Below are positions 18,727 to 31,949 of a stretch of 64,000 bases of DNA, one piece after another. The translations under genes and the position numbers were made by a program. Every line of letters starts with the position of its first letter. Position 1 is the first letter of the stretch. The stretch covers positions 8,928,001-8,992,000 of the forward strand of contig NZ_CP082164.1 in NCBI RefSeq assembly GCF_023101685.1, in the 5' to 3' direction. This DNA comes from Bradyrhizobium sp. 186. Lineage in GTDB: Bacteria > Pseudomonadota > Alphaproteobacteria > Rhizobiales > Xanthobacteraceae. Below the pieces are notes generated by a model. The model made no database searches and was not told the DNA's origin. It saw nothing but the letters and a program-made list of their open reading frames with translations.

Positions 18727-19133
18727 GGAGAGCGATATGTGAAACTCACTATCAGTCTTGACCGCTTACACATTATGGATTGCTGTCATGGAAACGCCTC
18801 AAGAGCCGCCCCGCCCGATGAGATCGGGAGGGGCGTTAGCGGAGCGAGGCTTCTCGCCGGTCTTGCGTGGCCGCGACCAGAGGAGCGTATAGCCTTCGCC
18901 GGTTTCGTCGAACAGGTTGGCGTTAAGCGATGGAGGTACCGAGGAAGATTCGGCCGCGCTGTCCGATTTTTGCTGGAATTGACCCCAAGGCGCCGCGCAC
19001 GAATGGCCCTTGACCACTTCCAAACCGGGCCGCGTTCTAGCCTGATATCCTGTTGAGTTGGCAATTCGCTTCACGCTCCGCAAGCTCCACTGCTCGCAAA
19101 ATGGGTGTGGCACCACATCAACGTTTAGGGGCG

Positions 19134-20256
19134 CTAGTACCCACTTTTCTTGGATCGTGAGTCGTGATTCAAGATATGGATGATCCCCGAAGCAAGAGAA
19201 GTCCACCTTTCGCGGAAAGATCGCAAGGTGCTTGAGGCGTGTTGTCGCTCGCCGGTGACGTTGCAGCGCGATTTCAAGCGGGCGCGGATCGTTCTGTTGG
19301 CGGCGGACGGGCGCAGCACCCGCTTGATAGCCAAGGAAGTTGGGGTCCAGCCGCGGATTGTCAGCCTTTGGCGGCATCGCTATGCCGACCAAGGCCTTGA
19401 AGGCTGCAAGACAAGCCGCGGCTGGCAAGCAGCCGATTTATACGAAGGTCACCGACAAGCGGATTCTGAAGCTGCTGGATAAGCCGCCCCCGCAAGGGTC
19501 TGCGCGCTGGACCGGCCCTCTGCTGGCCGAGGCGCTGGGCGATGTTGACAACCAATATGTCTGGCGGTTCCTGCGCAGCCACAAGATTGACCTCGCGGCT
19601 CGCAAGTCCTGGTGCGAGAGCAACGACCCGAACTTTACGGCCAAAGCTGCCGATGTTGTTGGCCTCTACGTCGCCCCGCCCGCGAAGGCCATTGTACTGT
19701 GCGTGGACGAGAAGCCCTCGATCCAGGCTTTGGAGCGAGCGCAGAGCTATCTGAAGTTGCCCAATGGCCGCGCCTTGACCGGCCAGAGCCACGATTACAA
19801 GCGGCATGGCACAACAACACTGTTTGCGGCGCTCGAGGTCGCCACTGGAAAGATCATCGCGGCTCATTCAAAACGGCGTCGCCGCGTCGAGTTTCTCGAC
19901 TTCATGAACAGCGTCACCGCGGCCTTTCCGGGCCGAAAGCTTCACGTCATCCTCGACAACCTCAACACCCACAAGAAGAACGAGCCCTGGCTCAAGGCCC
20001 ACCCCAACGTGCAATTTCATTTCACGCCGACAAGTACGTCCCTGGCTCAATCAGGTCGAGGTATGGTTTTCGATCTTGCAGGGGCAGTCGCTTAGCGGCA
20101 CCTCCTTCACAAGCCTCAAGCAGCTTCAGGAACACATCGATGCCTACGTCAACGCGTACAACGACAAAGCCGAGCCCTTCGTCTGGACCAAGAAAAAGGT
20201 CCGTCAACGCCATTTCAAAGGCCGCCGTATCACTCAGCTCTGATTCCGGGTACTAG
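19134..20256 (+). mobile_element. IS630-type insertion sequence (inactive)
   Basis: The transposase gene is enclosed by short terminal inverted repeats: CTAGTACCC at 19134 and GGGTACTAG ending at 20256. IS630-type elements insert at TA, often within CTAG, which fits these ends. The element abuts the 3' end of the Mrr-like pseudogene, which lies on the opposite strand. Confidence 0.8.
19180..20243 (+). pseudogene. IS630-family transposase, frameshifted
   Basis: The protein is spread over three frames. The first (from 19180) carries the helix-turn-helix part VHLSRKDRKVLEACCRSP, GRSTRLIAKEVGVQPRIVSL. After a shift near 19410 the main frame carries the DDE domain (IVLCVDEKPSIQALERA with the first Asp, LHVILDNLNTHKKNE with the second). 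After another shift near 20035 the last frame carries WLNQVEVWFSILQGQSL (catalytic Glu) and ends RRITQL. Two frameshifts make it inactive unless programmed shifting is used, which is unlikely twice. Confidence 0.85.
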
Positions 20257-21183
20257 GACGACATTGAAGGAAGGAAACGGTCGTCGGAAAGCAGCAAGCG
20301 ATCGCGCGCTAGGTCCATCTCGCGAGCCGCAGCGTCGGTAAGCACGAAGGTCGGGCAAGTGGGATTGCCGCAGCCGCAGAGCCTGATTTCTCCGGGACAG
20401 CAGCTCTTTTAATCGGCGGCGAAGCTGATCCAGTTTACGGACCGTCAGCTCCAGAGCGCTGCGGATACCCGCATCGCGGATATGGTGTAACGAGGGAAGT
20501 CGGTGGATTTCGACACATTCTCGCGTTTGCCAAATGCCTATGCTGAGCACTCTGATAGTGTCGTCGATGGCCTGTTGGAACGCGTGGAGATTGCTCTCCT
20601 GCTGAAATGGCGTCCGAAACGCTGGGCGATCGAATGCCCGGGCGAACATTGCAGGGCCTGCCCGTCATCAACGTCCTGAAACGTATCGACGAAATTGCGC
20701 AGCTCGACTTCACTGTCTGGGAACGGAACTCCGTCGACGAGGCGCCGCAGCAGAAATTCGGCCCGAAGCCGGAGATGCTCCTCGAACTCCGCGCCGGACC
20801 ATATCACCACGTTAGGGACGCCCAGTTTCACGGCGGCCGATCGAACCTCATCGCGACGTTGGGCCGAGACACTGCCGCGGCATACGAACTTGAAGGCCGT
20901 CAGGTTTGCCGGTCACCGCGTTCACCGCCGCGGCCATATCCTTCTCCGCCTTTGCTTGGGTCAGGCTGCCACGATTGACGCACTGAATTACGGTGCGCTC
21001 GTCCGGTTGGTCGTCGAACGGACGTGTGCCGATGATGTCACGCCCTTGGTCGCTTCCCGTCTGGCCGAACCACGCGAGATCGGCCCAGCCGTCACAAAGG
21101 TGAAAGGCGAGCACAAGGCGCTCAAACTCGGTCCCGCTAAAATCCTCGAAACGAATGGGCCGGACGGTTCGCGCTATCGTCAC
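20257..21183 (-). pseudogene. Mrr-like restriction endonuclease domain protein, broken
   Basis: The intact-looking start (MTIARTVRPIRFEDFSGTEF) leads into GWADLAWFGQTGSDQGRDII and VIQCVNRGSLTQAKAEKDM. This resembles the Mrr/restriction-endonuclease-like fold with D...QxK-type active site, although the usual Lys after QC is not present. After a shift near 20885 a second frame gives VKLGVPNVVIWSGAEFEEHL. After another near 20650, a third gives QQESNLHAFQQAIDDTIRVL. The end runs into the IS630 element. Its original role may have been defence against foreign DNA; it now appears dead. Confidence 0.6.
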
Positions 21184-21626
21184 CTGCCTACCTGGCTCCC
21201 CGAGCTACGGAGCGGGTTGATGATCTGAACGTCCTCGAAGTCCTTTTCATTGTCGGTCACGACGACGCACTCGTTGGCTTCGGCTACAGCAGCAATGATT
21301 GTGTCTAACGCGCTTCGCGAACGGCCTTTAGCTTTGCCGTTGGCCATCAGCCGCGCCCACACGAGGGCAGCTTTCTCGTCGAACGATAGGACGCGGCCAG
21401 CGAACAGCACTTGCGGACCTTCGGAGCCGGCGAACCACGTTTCAAGGCTGCTGCGCTTCTTGCCCTTCGGTTTCTCTAAGATGCCTCGGCGGATTTCGGC
21501 GACGGTAAGCGAAGCAATGAAGAGGTCGTCGTCTTTCTGAGCCCCCATCCAAGCCAGCAGCGAGGCCGACGGCTCCGGCTTTATGACGTTGCTGATGATA
21601 TTGGTATCAAGGAGGTAGCGCGTCAC
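21180..21626 (-). CDS. vapC: VapC-type PIN-domain toxin
   Basis: A 148-residue PIN-domain ribonuclease. The conserved acidic residues are visible: D7 in YLLDTNIISNVI, E44 in SLTVAEIRRGI, D107 in SALDTIIAAVA and D125 in VVTDNEKDF. VapC toxins cleave tRNA or rRNA when free of their antitoxin. The start overlaps the stop of the antitoxin gene by ATGA, the usual arrangement. The cognate antitoxin is encoded directly upstream, so the module appears complete. Confidence 0.9.
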   Translation of the reverse strand: MTRYLLDTNIISNVIKPEPSASLLAWMGAQKDDDLFIASLTVAEIRRGILEKPKGKKRSSLETWFAGSEGPQVLFAGRVLSFDEKAALVWARLMANGKAKGRSRSALDTIIAAVAEANECVVVTDNEKDFEDVQIINPLRSSGSQVGR

Positions 21627-21925
21627 AGTTCGATCTTACGCCCCTCTTCTCGCGAACGGCTAAGGTCGAGATCCGCACCGACCATAGGTGAGCGACGTAG
21701 CGCGGCGAGAATGCCGCCCGCTTTCGGACGCTCACCCGCCACTGCCTGCTGTATGGTTCGGCGAAGCTGCCCGGCTTCCGGACTTTCCTCCGTCAGTTTT
21801 CGGGCAAGGGATCGGAGTAGATCGCGGTCAGCGTCGAGCGCCTGGATCTCGAACCGCGCGATGCCACGCTTAGTCAGGCGGGACCGATAATTCTCGAGGG
21901 CTCTTTTCTGCGCACTGTTGCTCAT
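21623..21925 (-). CDS. vapB: VapB-type antitoxin
   Basis: A 100-residue basic protein (MSNSAQKRALENYRSRLTKR) paired with the PIN toxin. The N-terminal part should bind DNA and the C-terminal part should neutralise VapC. The ATG at 21925 is chosen because GGAGG lies about 8 bases upstream; an upstream in-frame ATG at 22033 has no such support. A 20-base palindrome just upstream (21939-21958) is a likely operator. Confidence 0.75.
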   Translation of the reverse strand: MSNSAQKRALENYRSRLTKRGIARFEIQALDADRDLLRSLARKLTEESPEAGQLRRTIQQAVAGERPKAGGILAALRRSPMVGADLDLSRSREEGRKIEL

Positions 21926-21938
21926 CGCGTGCCTCCGT

Positions 21939-21958
21939 GCTATATCCAGATATATAGC
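21939..21958. promoter_or_regulatory. Palindrome, probable VapB operator
   Basis: GCTATAT, six bases, then ATATAGC form an inverted repeat 14-33 bases upstream of the antitoxin start, just before its ribosome site. VapBC complexes usually repress their own promoter through such sites. The TATAT core could also serve as the -10 element. Confidence 0.55.
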
Positions 21959-22033
21959 CGCGTTTTCTTTGGAGCACAAGGCTGATGGAGTTGATATCGA
22001 TCCCGGCAGATAGAGACGGCCTCTCCAGGGCAT

Positions 22034-22482
22034 TTAGGTGCCGGGGGGTTGCCACCGTGATGAGATTCCCCCTGTTCAAAGGGGGGCGATCACAAAAACA
22101 TTATTGCTACGACAACGGTCGACCCGTGCCCCGGCACTACTCTGCCCCTCGCCTACATTTGCTCATATGCGCCACAAGGCATTGATTTACAACGCATCTT
22201 TGCCTTACCAATACACCGTCCCTTGGCATCATTGTCGCGCAGCAGGATATCCCGCGCGAGGACAAGGACGCGATCGTGGCGCGACCGAGACGCACAACAG
22301 CCCAAAAGCTTTGCGTGGTCGCCGACGCGACCCACGAACCGGCTGCGCTCGCCTCATCGAAGCCCGATCCTCGCCTCGTCAATCTGGTCCGACTGCTGTC
22401 GCGACAGGCCGCAAGGGATTTCGTTCGAGCCCAAACTGATAGCCGGACGCGAGACCGCCCTCCGGAGTAAGGACGTCGCCTC
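22034..22482. other. Region with at most a small open frame
   Basis: A plus-strand frame at 22276-22470 (MARPRRTTAQKLCVVADATH, LVNLVRLLSRQAARDFV) resembles the small proteins often encoded just before large serine recombinases, which fits the recombinase stub that follows. No ribosome site supports it strongly. Nothing else was recognised. Confidence 0.35.
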
Positions 22483-22570
22483 GTGAAGGTCGCGCTCTAC
22501 GCCCGCTATTCATCAGAGAATCAGCGAGATGCCTCCATCGAGGACCAGTTGCGGCTTTGGCGGCCTTCAC
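22483..22570 (+). pseudogene. Serine recombinase N-terminal stub
   Basis: A GTG at 22483 starts VKVALYARYSSENQRDASIE, the unmistakable beginning of a large serine recombinase. The catalytic Ser is in ARYSS. After about 27 codons the similarity ends abruptly (DQLRLW, then unrelated sequence). Such recombinases integrate or excise islands and phages; only the first helix and strand survive. Confidence 0.75.
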
Positions 22571-22839
22571 ATGAACTCTACAATGGGGCTGATTGCTGCT
22601 AGCGCGGACTCTGCGGGCCACTTCTTCAACGACCCCTACGTGCACTTCCTGCGCAACGCGCTCGGCGTATCGAATCTACCAACCACTTTGTCCGGAGAAC
22701 ACCGAATTCGGAATATTCCCGCGAGCCTGGGCCGGGCAACGCTTGGCCGCTTGATTTTTGGTGGCTGCATTAGTTCAACGGACCTCCGCCTCAGCCAACC
22801 ATGCCCGCCGTACGTTACGCCATCGTCGATCTCATCCTT
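22571..22839. other. Unassigned sequence between recombinase stub and ISKra4 remnant
   Basis: Open frames on both strands exist but none is protein-like. It probably contains the lost end of the ISKra4 element and a deletion joint. Confidence 0.35.
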
Positions 22840-24012
22840 TGGCCGCCGTCTCAACGGTGCCCAAATTGTCGGAAGCGCATCCGTGAAGGACTTCAGCACA
22901 AAACGATTCTGCCAAAGTAGTGCTAGAAGTTGCTCCAGGCGCGGATCGCGCGGCCGACCCGCCCATGTGCCACAGACGCCACTTCACGGCTCTGATGTCC
23001 CTGTCGATGGTTGGAAGCGCTTCAAAGGGGCCTGATCGGGATCGTACGATGTGATCGGCGATCTGCTGCATGGGCTGGATCTTCATGGCAATATGAAACC
23101 AGTCGATGATGTGGGTCGTTGGTTTCGGCATGGCGCGGGGCAGCCGCTTTAGGATTTCGGCCCCGTCCGAGATCACCGTCAGATCCCCAATGCCGCGATA
23201 TCCGACTTCCTGGAGAGAGTGAAGAGCACGATCGCGGATTGCCTGCTGGTCGGTGCTGCCGGTGACGAAATAGCGACCGTCCCTTTCTCCCCGTCCCCCG
23301 CGGCCGCATCTGGCCACGACGAGCTCGAAATTTCGCGCCGAATGTTGATAGCGCTACGAACGTGCGCCGTATCAATGCTGATGACGAACTCTTTGCGCCG
23401 ATCTCCGGGAAGCTGCATCTCAAGCTGGCATCGGTCATCCGTTTGGGACCTCGCGCGCCAAGTTTGCTGCATGACCTGGTCGTCGAGCCGCTTGCCGATC
23501 CTGATGGTACGCTTGCGCACGGTCGCATGCGTCTCAGTCGGTTCAGTGGGCAGGAAATCGGCCAGCACCTTCGCCGCCTGCCGGTAGGGCAGCATGCTTC
23601 CTAGCCGCGCCGTCAGTTCCATCAGCTCCGGTGTCGCTCGATCGGGACAAATTTCCTTCAGCGGCGCGAAGGCACCGACCATCCCTGGATGGCATTCCCG
23701 GCACAGCATCCATCGGGGACTGCGAACCTCAACGGTGCCGAAGACGGTTCGGATCCGGCGTGTCGTGTAGTCCTTGACCGGTCGGAACGTATGGCAATCC
23801 GGGCAAACCCGGCGAAGAAGGGCATACGTCTCCGCCTCATGATTCACGACCGCGTTCTGCAGCGCTGCCATGATCTTCTTGCTATCGCCGATCGACAAGC
23901 CGATGTCGCCGTCGAACAGGCTCTCCCAGCTATTGTCTATGCGGACCTCCTTCCGGCATGTGTCGCCAAATTCGTTCCGGCCCTCGATCGTAACCGTCCA
24001 TTCCACCGCCAT
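22840..24012 (-). pseudogene. ISKra4-family transposase, frameshifted and 3' truncated
   Basis: From ATG 24012 a 250-codon frame carries the N-terminal part, with zinc-finger-like pairs CPDC and CREC (residues about 70-105) and CPDRATPELMELTARLGSML. Near 23270 the protein passes to another frame: RYFVTGSTDQQAIRDRALHS, GIGDLTVISDGAEILKRLPR, HIIDWFHIAMKIQPMQQIAD (DDE catalytic region). The sequence then degenerates, without the normal C-terminus with the final Glu. The element can no longer move by itself. Confidence 0.8.
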
Positions 24013-24217
24013 CGCTTTGTCTCAAAACGATGCTGATGGACTGCTCGAGCCTAACAACCCGTGTTTGACCCCAGAGAAGTTACCGGTCTCCTCACGACCG
24101 ACCGCGCATGACTCGGGGTCAATGTGGATCGCTACTCTTTCATTGCAATGGACTTGCACCATCTACTCCTTGCCGGTCTCCCGGCGCACCTTGTTCCGAC
24201 CCATTCAGGGGCTCAGC

Positions 24218-24301
24218 TCATTCGGCGTGGCCGATCACCCCGATCAAAGCATCGACATAGGCGTCGAATGCGGCTTCACTCTCGGCTGTCCAGTCGGGCA
24301 T
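24218..24301 (-). pseudogene. IS701-family transposase N-terminal stub
   Basis: Twenty-seven codons from ATG 24301 read MPDWTAESEAAFDAYVDALI followed by GVIGHAE and a stop. This matches the start of IS701-type DDE transposases, which normally continue GHADR. The upstream sequence to about 24400 probably contains the left end of the same element. The stub marks the left boundary of the GA gene block. Confidence 0.65.
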
Positions 24302-24400
24302 GGCGGGGCGCTTCCCTGATCACGAAGCAGCCCCCTAACAAATCCGCGACCAGCGCGAATCCCCCCGCATCCGCGACTTTCTGACTCAGTAGGACTAGGC

Positions 24401-24420
24401 GCCCGCCGCCACGTGCGGGC
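24401..24420 (-). terminator. Hairpin after the GA operon
   Basis: GCCCGC and GCGGGC form a 6-base stem with an 8-base loop about 10 bases after the stop of the isomerase gene. No run of T follows, so termination is only possible, not shown. Confidence 0.25.
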
Positions 24421-24430
24421 GACGCCGGCA

Positions 24431-28005
<3,575 letters not shown>

Positions 28006-28313
28006 GCGGGATGTTCCTTCTGCAGACGGTCGACGAGAACCAGGATCGGGCAGACGCCGCGCACGTCGCCGCAGCCCCGTCGCGGCCCGGCGCATGGGCA
28101 GCGCCGGACGGCCGCCCTGCTCCGGCGCGGCGACGCGCCCCGATGCTGGCGCCGGTCCGCCGCATAGGCTTGCGCGCAGCGCGCCGCGTGCGCCGCGGCC
28201 GTGCTGGGCAACCGCTGCGATCGGCGCCGCGGACTCGGACACAGTGCAGCATGCACCGCTGCCGCCGGCCGATCGCAGCGGTACAGGGGGTGACTCCATG
28301 CGGACGAGCGCGC
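28006..28313. other. Spacer between GGPP synthase and copalyl synthase genes
   Basis: About 308 bases of GC-rich sequence. Long open frames cross it on both strands but look like base-composition artefacts. No separate gene or clear promoter was recognised. The gap is unusually wide for this operon and may contain decayed sequence. Confidence 0.4.
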
Positions 28314-29321
28314 TCATGCGCATGGCGCGTGCTTGAACAGATACGCGTTGGCCCGCTGCAGCATCTGCGCCAACCGTTCCGCACGTGGCCCCAGCGGGGC
28401 GATGGCCTCCCCGGCGTCGCGCAACAAATCCAGCGCGAACTGGCGCGCTGGCTGCAGCCCCATGATCGACGCGCAGGTCGGCTTCTGCGCCGCCGCGTCC
28501 TTGCCGGGGGTCTTGCCCAGCGTCGCGGTATCCGCTGTCGCGTCGAGAATGTCGTCGACCACCTGCAACGCCAGGCCGAAACAGGCGGTATAGCGATCGA
28601 GCGCACAGTACAGCGCAGCGTGCGCGGCATCCTCCGCGATGGCGCATAGCGCGCCCATGCGAACGGACGCGCGCACTAGCGCTCCGCTCTTCATCCGGTG
28701 CATCGCCACGATCCTGTCCAGCTCGACGTGCTTTCCGACCAGCGACAGATCCATGGCCTGCCCGCCTGCGGCACCCTCGGCGGACACCGCCTGCGCTAGT
28801 TCGCGCACGAGCGCGATACGGTTGTCGCCCGGCGCATCCAGGCTCGCCAGGGTCAGGAAGGCGTGCGCCTGCAGCGCATCGCCGACCAGGATCGCAGTGG
28901 CTTCGCCGAACTTGACGTGCACGGTCGGAAGGCCGCGGCGAAGCACGTCGTCGTCCATCGCGGGCAGATCGTCGTGGACCAGGGTACAGGCGTGTATCAT
29001 CTCGATGGCGGCGCCGACCTCGTCGAGCATGTGCGCCGGCGTGTCGGCCAGTGCGCCGGCAGCCAGACAGAGCAAGGCGCGGGTGCGCTTCCCGCCATTC
29101 AAGGTGGCGTAGCGCATCGCCGCCATCAGCTCGGTCTCACCGTCGTCTTCGGCGCAGAGAAGACGCGCCAGCGCCTGTTCGACCCGCTTTGCGCCGTCCT
29201 GCATCCAGATCTCCGGCACCAGCCTGCCGGATGCGCCGCGCGCCTGTGCGCCCAATCCGCCGAGCGCGGAAACGCCAGTTCGGTCGTCGTGTAGCGTGGA
29301 ACCGGTCTGCATGTTGTTCAT
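28314..29321 (-). CDS. ggps: Geranylgeranyl diphosphate synthase of the GA operon
   Basis: A 335-residue trans-isoprenyl diphosphate synthase. The first Asp-rich motif is LVHDDLPAMDDD with the preceding GGKRTRALL near residue 75, and the second is LQVVDDILD near residue 240. It condenses DMAPP/FPP with IPP to give GGPP, the substrate of the cyclase encoded next. ATG 29321 has AAGGA a few bases upstream. It lies between the CYP117 and CPS genes in the order known for rhizobial GA operons. Confidence 0.9.
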   Translation of the reverse strand: MNNMQTGSTLHDDRTGVSALGGLGAQARGASGRLVPEIWMQDGAKRVEQALARLLCAEDDGETELMAAMRYATLNGGKRTRALLCLAAGALADTPAHMLDEVGAAIEMIHACTLVHDDLPAMDDDVLRRGLPTVHVKFGEATAILVGDALQAHAFLTLASLDAPGDNRIALVRELAQAVSAEGAAGGQAMDLSLVGKHVELDRIVAMHRMKSGALVRASVRMGALCAIAEDAAHAALYCALDRYTACFGLALQVVDDILDATADTATLGKTPGKDAAAQKPTCASIMGLQPARQFALDLLRDAGEAIAPLGPRAERLAQMLQRANAYLFKHAPCA

Positions 29322-29460
29322 GTCCTTGTACCTGACACGGCCACGGCGAGCGCCGAGCCGCCGCGGTGTTGCCGGCGTCGCACCGAGCGCACGCGCCGAG
29401 TGCAGCAATGCCGCGCGTCGCCGGCGCCGCTGCCTCGCCACACGGGGATGCGATGCCAGC

Positions 29461-30804
29461 TCATGAGAATCCGATGCGGATTGTCATGGACGGATGTGCG
29501 GTCGGGTAATAGCGCCGGCCTTTTTCGACGCCGCTCAGCAACCGCGGCCGCACCCCGGCCTTGTGCATGGTCAGCGCCAAGGCGATGCAGAACTGCACCA
29601 GTTCCAGCCATACCAAGTGGTAGCCGATGCAGACGTGTGGGCCGGTACCGAACTGCAGCATGTCCACCGGCCGGATCGGCACCGTGCGTTGCAGCCACCG
29701 CGCCAAGCGGAACTGATCAGGCGCCTCGTGCAGCAGCGCCGAGGTCGAGAAATGCAGCAGCGGGATGCACAGATGGGTGCCCGCGGGAATGCGCCGTTGG
29801 CCGAGTTGCAATTCCTGCAGCGCGCGACGCGGCAGGAGCGTGGTCGCCGGATGCACGCGCAGCGTCTCGCGGAACAGCGCCTCGGCGACCGGACACTGCG
29901 CCAGGTCCGCGTGCCGGGTCGGCACCGCGCCCAAGCGTTGCGCCTCCTCGACTAGGGCGTCCCACAGCACAGGCTGCCGCGCCAGCTCGATCACCATCCA
30001 GGCCATCGTCGAGGCAGTGGTGTCGTGACCGGCAAGCAGCAGCAAGCGGATATTGGCGACCAGGACGTCATCGGAGAGCGCATCGTCGCTGCGATCGAAG
30101 GCGCTCACCATGTCGTTGATCAACCCGGTGCGCGCGGCATGCGCGCGCGCGTCGCGGACGAATTGGTGCAACTGCGCGTCGATCCAATCGCGGGCGGCGC
30201 GGCCGCGCCGCAAGGGCAGTCCGGGCAGGTCGACCGGGGGCGCGACGATCAACTGCACCAGTTGCCGGTACTTGCGATGCCATCCCGGCAGGTCCTGCGC
30301 GGGGATTCCCATGAGGCTGAAGATGAGCTTGAGCATCAGGTCGCCGGTTTCGCGCAGGATGGTTACGTCGCCGCGGTCGCGCCACGCCTGCACCCGCGCC
30401 CGGATGACGGGCACGAACAGGTCGCCGATGCCGGCCTGGGTTAGCCCCTTGGGCAGGAACGCCGCCTTGATCGCATCGCGCGCCTGCCGGTGCGCGCCGC
30501 CGTCCTGGGCAACCAACGTTCCGCCAAGCAATTCGGGCGAGATCTCTTCGATCAGCGCCGAGGACACGTCCTTGTGCCGGAGCAGTGCGAACGCATCCGG
30601 ATCCACGCAGGTCATCAGGTGCCCGGCAGGGCCGAAATCCAGCCAGAAGTGGCTGCCCAGCGTCCGTTCCGCGCGCCGCAGCAGGCGCGGCAGGTCGCAG
30701 ACGATGGCGGGAAGATGCCCGACCAGGGGGAAAGCGCCGGGCACGACCGGGATGTCGTACCGCAGCCGGTGCCGACGGTTCAGCGGGTTGAGCAGCATGT
30801 CCAT
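29461..30804 (-). CDS. cyp117: Cytochrome P450 CYP117 (ent-kaurene oxidase)
   Basis: A 447-residue soluble bacterial P450. I-helix LLLAGHDTTASTMAW (oxygen activation), K-helix ALFRETLR (ExxR) and heme loop FGTGPHVCIGYHL with the Cys ligand near residue 392. In rhizobial GA synthesis CYP117 oxidises ent-kaurene to ent-kaurenoic acid. Its ATG overlaps the stop of the SDR gene by one base (TGATG). Electron supply probably comes from the ferredoxin of the operon or a general one. Confidence 0.92.
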   Translation of the reverse strand: MDMLLNPLNRRHRLRYDIPVVPGAFPLVGHLPAIVCDLPRLLRRAERTLGSHFWLDFGPAGHLMTCVDPDAFALLRHKDVSSALIEEISPELLGGTLVAQDGGAHRQARDAIKAAFLPKGLTQAGIGDLFVPVIRARVQAWRDRGDVTILRETGDLMLKLIFSLMGIPAQDLPGWHRKYRQLVQLIVAPPVDLPGLPLRRGRAARDWIDAQLHQFVRDARAHAARTGLINDMVSAFDRSDDALSDDVLVANIRLLLLAGHDTTASTMAWMVIELARQPVLWDALVEEAQRLGAVPTRHADLAQCPVAEALFRETLRVHPATTLLPRRALQELQLGQRRIPAGTHLCIPLLHFSTSALLHEAPDQFRLARWLQRTVPIRPVDMLQFGTGPHVCIGYHLVWLELVQFCIALALTMHKAGVRPRLLSGVEKGRRYYPTAHPSMTIRIGFS

Positions 30805-31653
30805 CAGCAGCGCGGCGCCGTGGCCGCTTCGGCGGTGTCGCCGGTAGGCCGCGCGGCGCGGCTGTTGCCACCGTCGGCGTACGTCGGCACATGCGCCAGC
30901 ATGCCGCCGTCGATGCACACGACCTGGCCGGTGATGAACGCAGCATCGTCGGAGAGCAGGAACGCCACCAGCGCGGCCACGTCCTCGGGGCGGCCGACGC
31001 GCGGCAGGAGCTGGTGCCGGCGCAGATGCCGTTGCATGCACTCGTCCAGCTTGGCGAGGAGACGCTCGGTCATGACGAGACCCGGCGCAATCGCGTTGCA
31101 GCGGATCTGCGCATGACCGTACTGGGTGGCGAGCGAGGCCGACAGCATGTTCATCGCCGCCTTCGACGCGGCGTAGGACGTCTGCGCGGTGTCACCGCTG
31201 AGCCCCTGGCACGACGACATGTTGACGATCGCGCCACCGCCGCGGGCGATCATCCGTGGGATGGGCTGCCGGCAGCAGAGCAGCGTGCCGCGCAGATTGG
31301 TCGCCATGGTCTGATCCCAGACCGCCAGGTCCAGGTCCAGGTCGAGGATCGCGCGGTCGCGCGGGGTCAGATGCATGTCGCTCGCGTTGTTCACCAGCAG
31401 GTCGACTCCACCGAAGTGCCGCTCCGCCGTCTCGAACAGCGCTGCCAGCGCCTGCGCATCGGCGTTGTCCATGGCCAGGGCCAGCGCGTGGCCCGCTTCG
31501 GCCGCGATCTGCGCGGTGCAGGCAATGGCCGCCGAGCCATCAATGTCGGCCACCACCACTCTGCCGCCCTCGCGCGCGATGGCGAGGGGCTGCCTTGCCG
31601 ATGCCGGCGCCAGCGCCGGTCACCACGGCCACCTTGCCTTCAAACCGTGCCAT
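30804..31653 (-). pseudogene. GA-operon short-chain dehydrogenase with a frameshift near its start
   Basis: Start ATG 31653 has an excellent AGGAGGA ribosome site and reads MARFEGKVAVVTGAGAGIGK, the Rossmann TGxxxGIG motif. Near 31590 the frame breaks: the continuing SDR sequence (VVVADIDGSAAIACTAQIAA, NNAS, the catalytic YAASK near residue 160) is in the +1 frame and ends at 30804. The start-to-stop distance is 850 bases, not a multiple of three. In the known pathway SDR-GA oxidises GA12-aldehyde to GA12. The shift is either a real mutation or a sequence error; all other residues look functional. It overlaps the ferredoxin gene by 14 bases. Confidence 0.75.
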
Positions 31654-31948
31654 CGTGTCCTCCTGGATCGCGTTGGTCTTTCGCGGCATGCCGCTCGGCC
31701 TCCGCCGGAGAAGGCGCAGGGTCGGCGCTGGCGCGCTCGTCATCGCCAACGTCGCTTTCGATGACCCGAATGGCGGCGACCGGGCATTGGCTGGCCGCGA
31801 GCCGCACGGCGGCGTGTAGCGCCTGCGGGACCGTCGCCACGCACACTTCGGCCACGCCGTCCGGTTCGCGCTGGCGAAAGGTGCCCGGCAGCGTCAGCAC
31901 GCACTGTCCGCTGGTTGCGCACAGATCCTGGTCGACCACGACGCGCAT
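31640..31948 (-). CDS. Ferredoxin of the GA operon (Fd-GA)
   Basis: A 102-residue small ferredoxin of the P450-associated 3Fe-4S type: RVVVDQDLCATSGQCVLTLP and LAASQCPVAAIRVIE supply three cluster Cys (C-x5-C ... C-P). It delivers electrons to the P450 encoded immediately upstream, CYP114, whose ring-contraction chemistry in GA synthesis depends on it. ATG 31948 begins one base after the CYP114 stop. The C-terminal 30 residues are a low-complexity tail that overlaps the SDR start. Confidence 0.88.
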   Translation of the reverse strand: MRVVVDQDLCATSGQCVLTLPGTFRQREPDGVAEVCVATVPQALHAAVRLAASQCPVAAIRVIESDVGDDERASADPAPSPAEAERHAAKDQRDPGGHDGTV

Positions 31949-31949
31949 C

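Noticed and set aside
24063..24125. Inverted TTTGACCCC / GGGGTCAAT pair between ISKra4 and IS701 remnants
   Set aside because: Short and probably the relic of an insertion-sequence end; no element could be defined around it.
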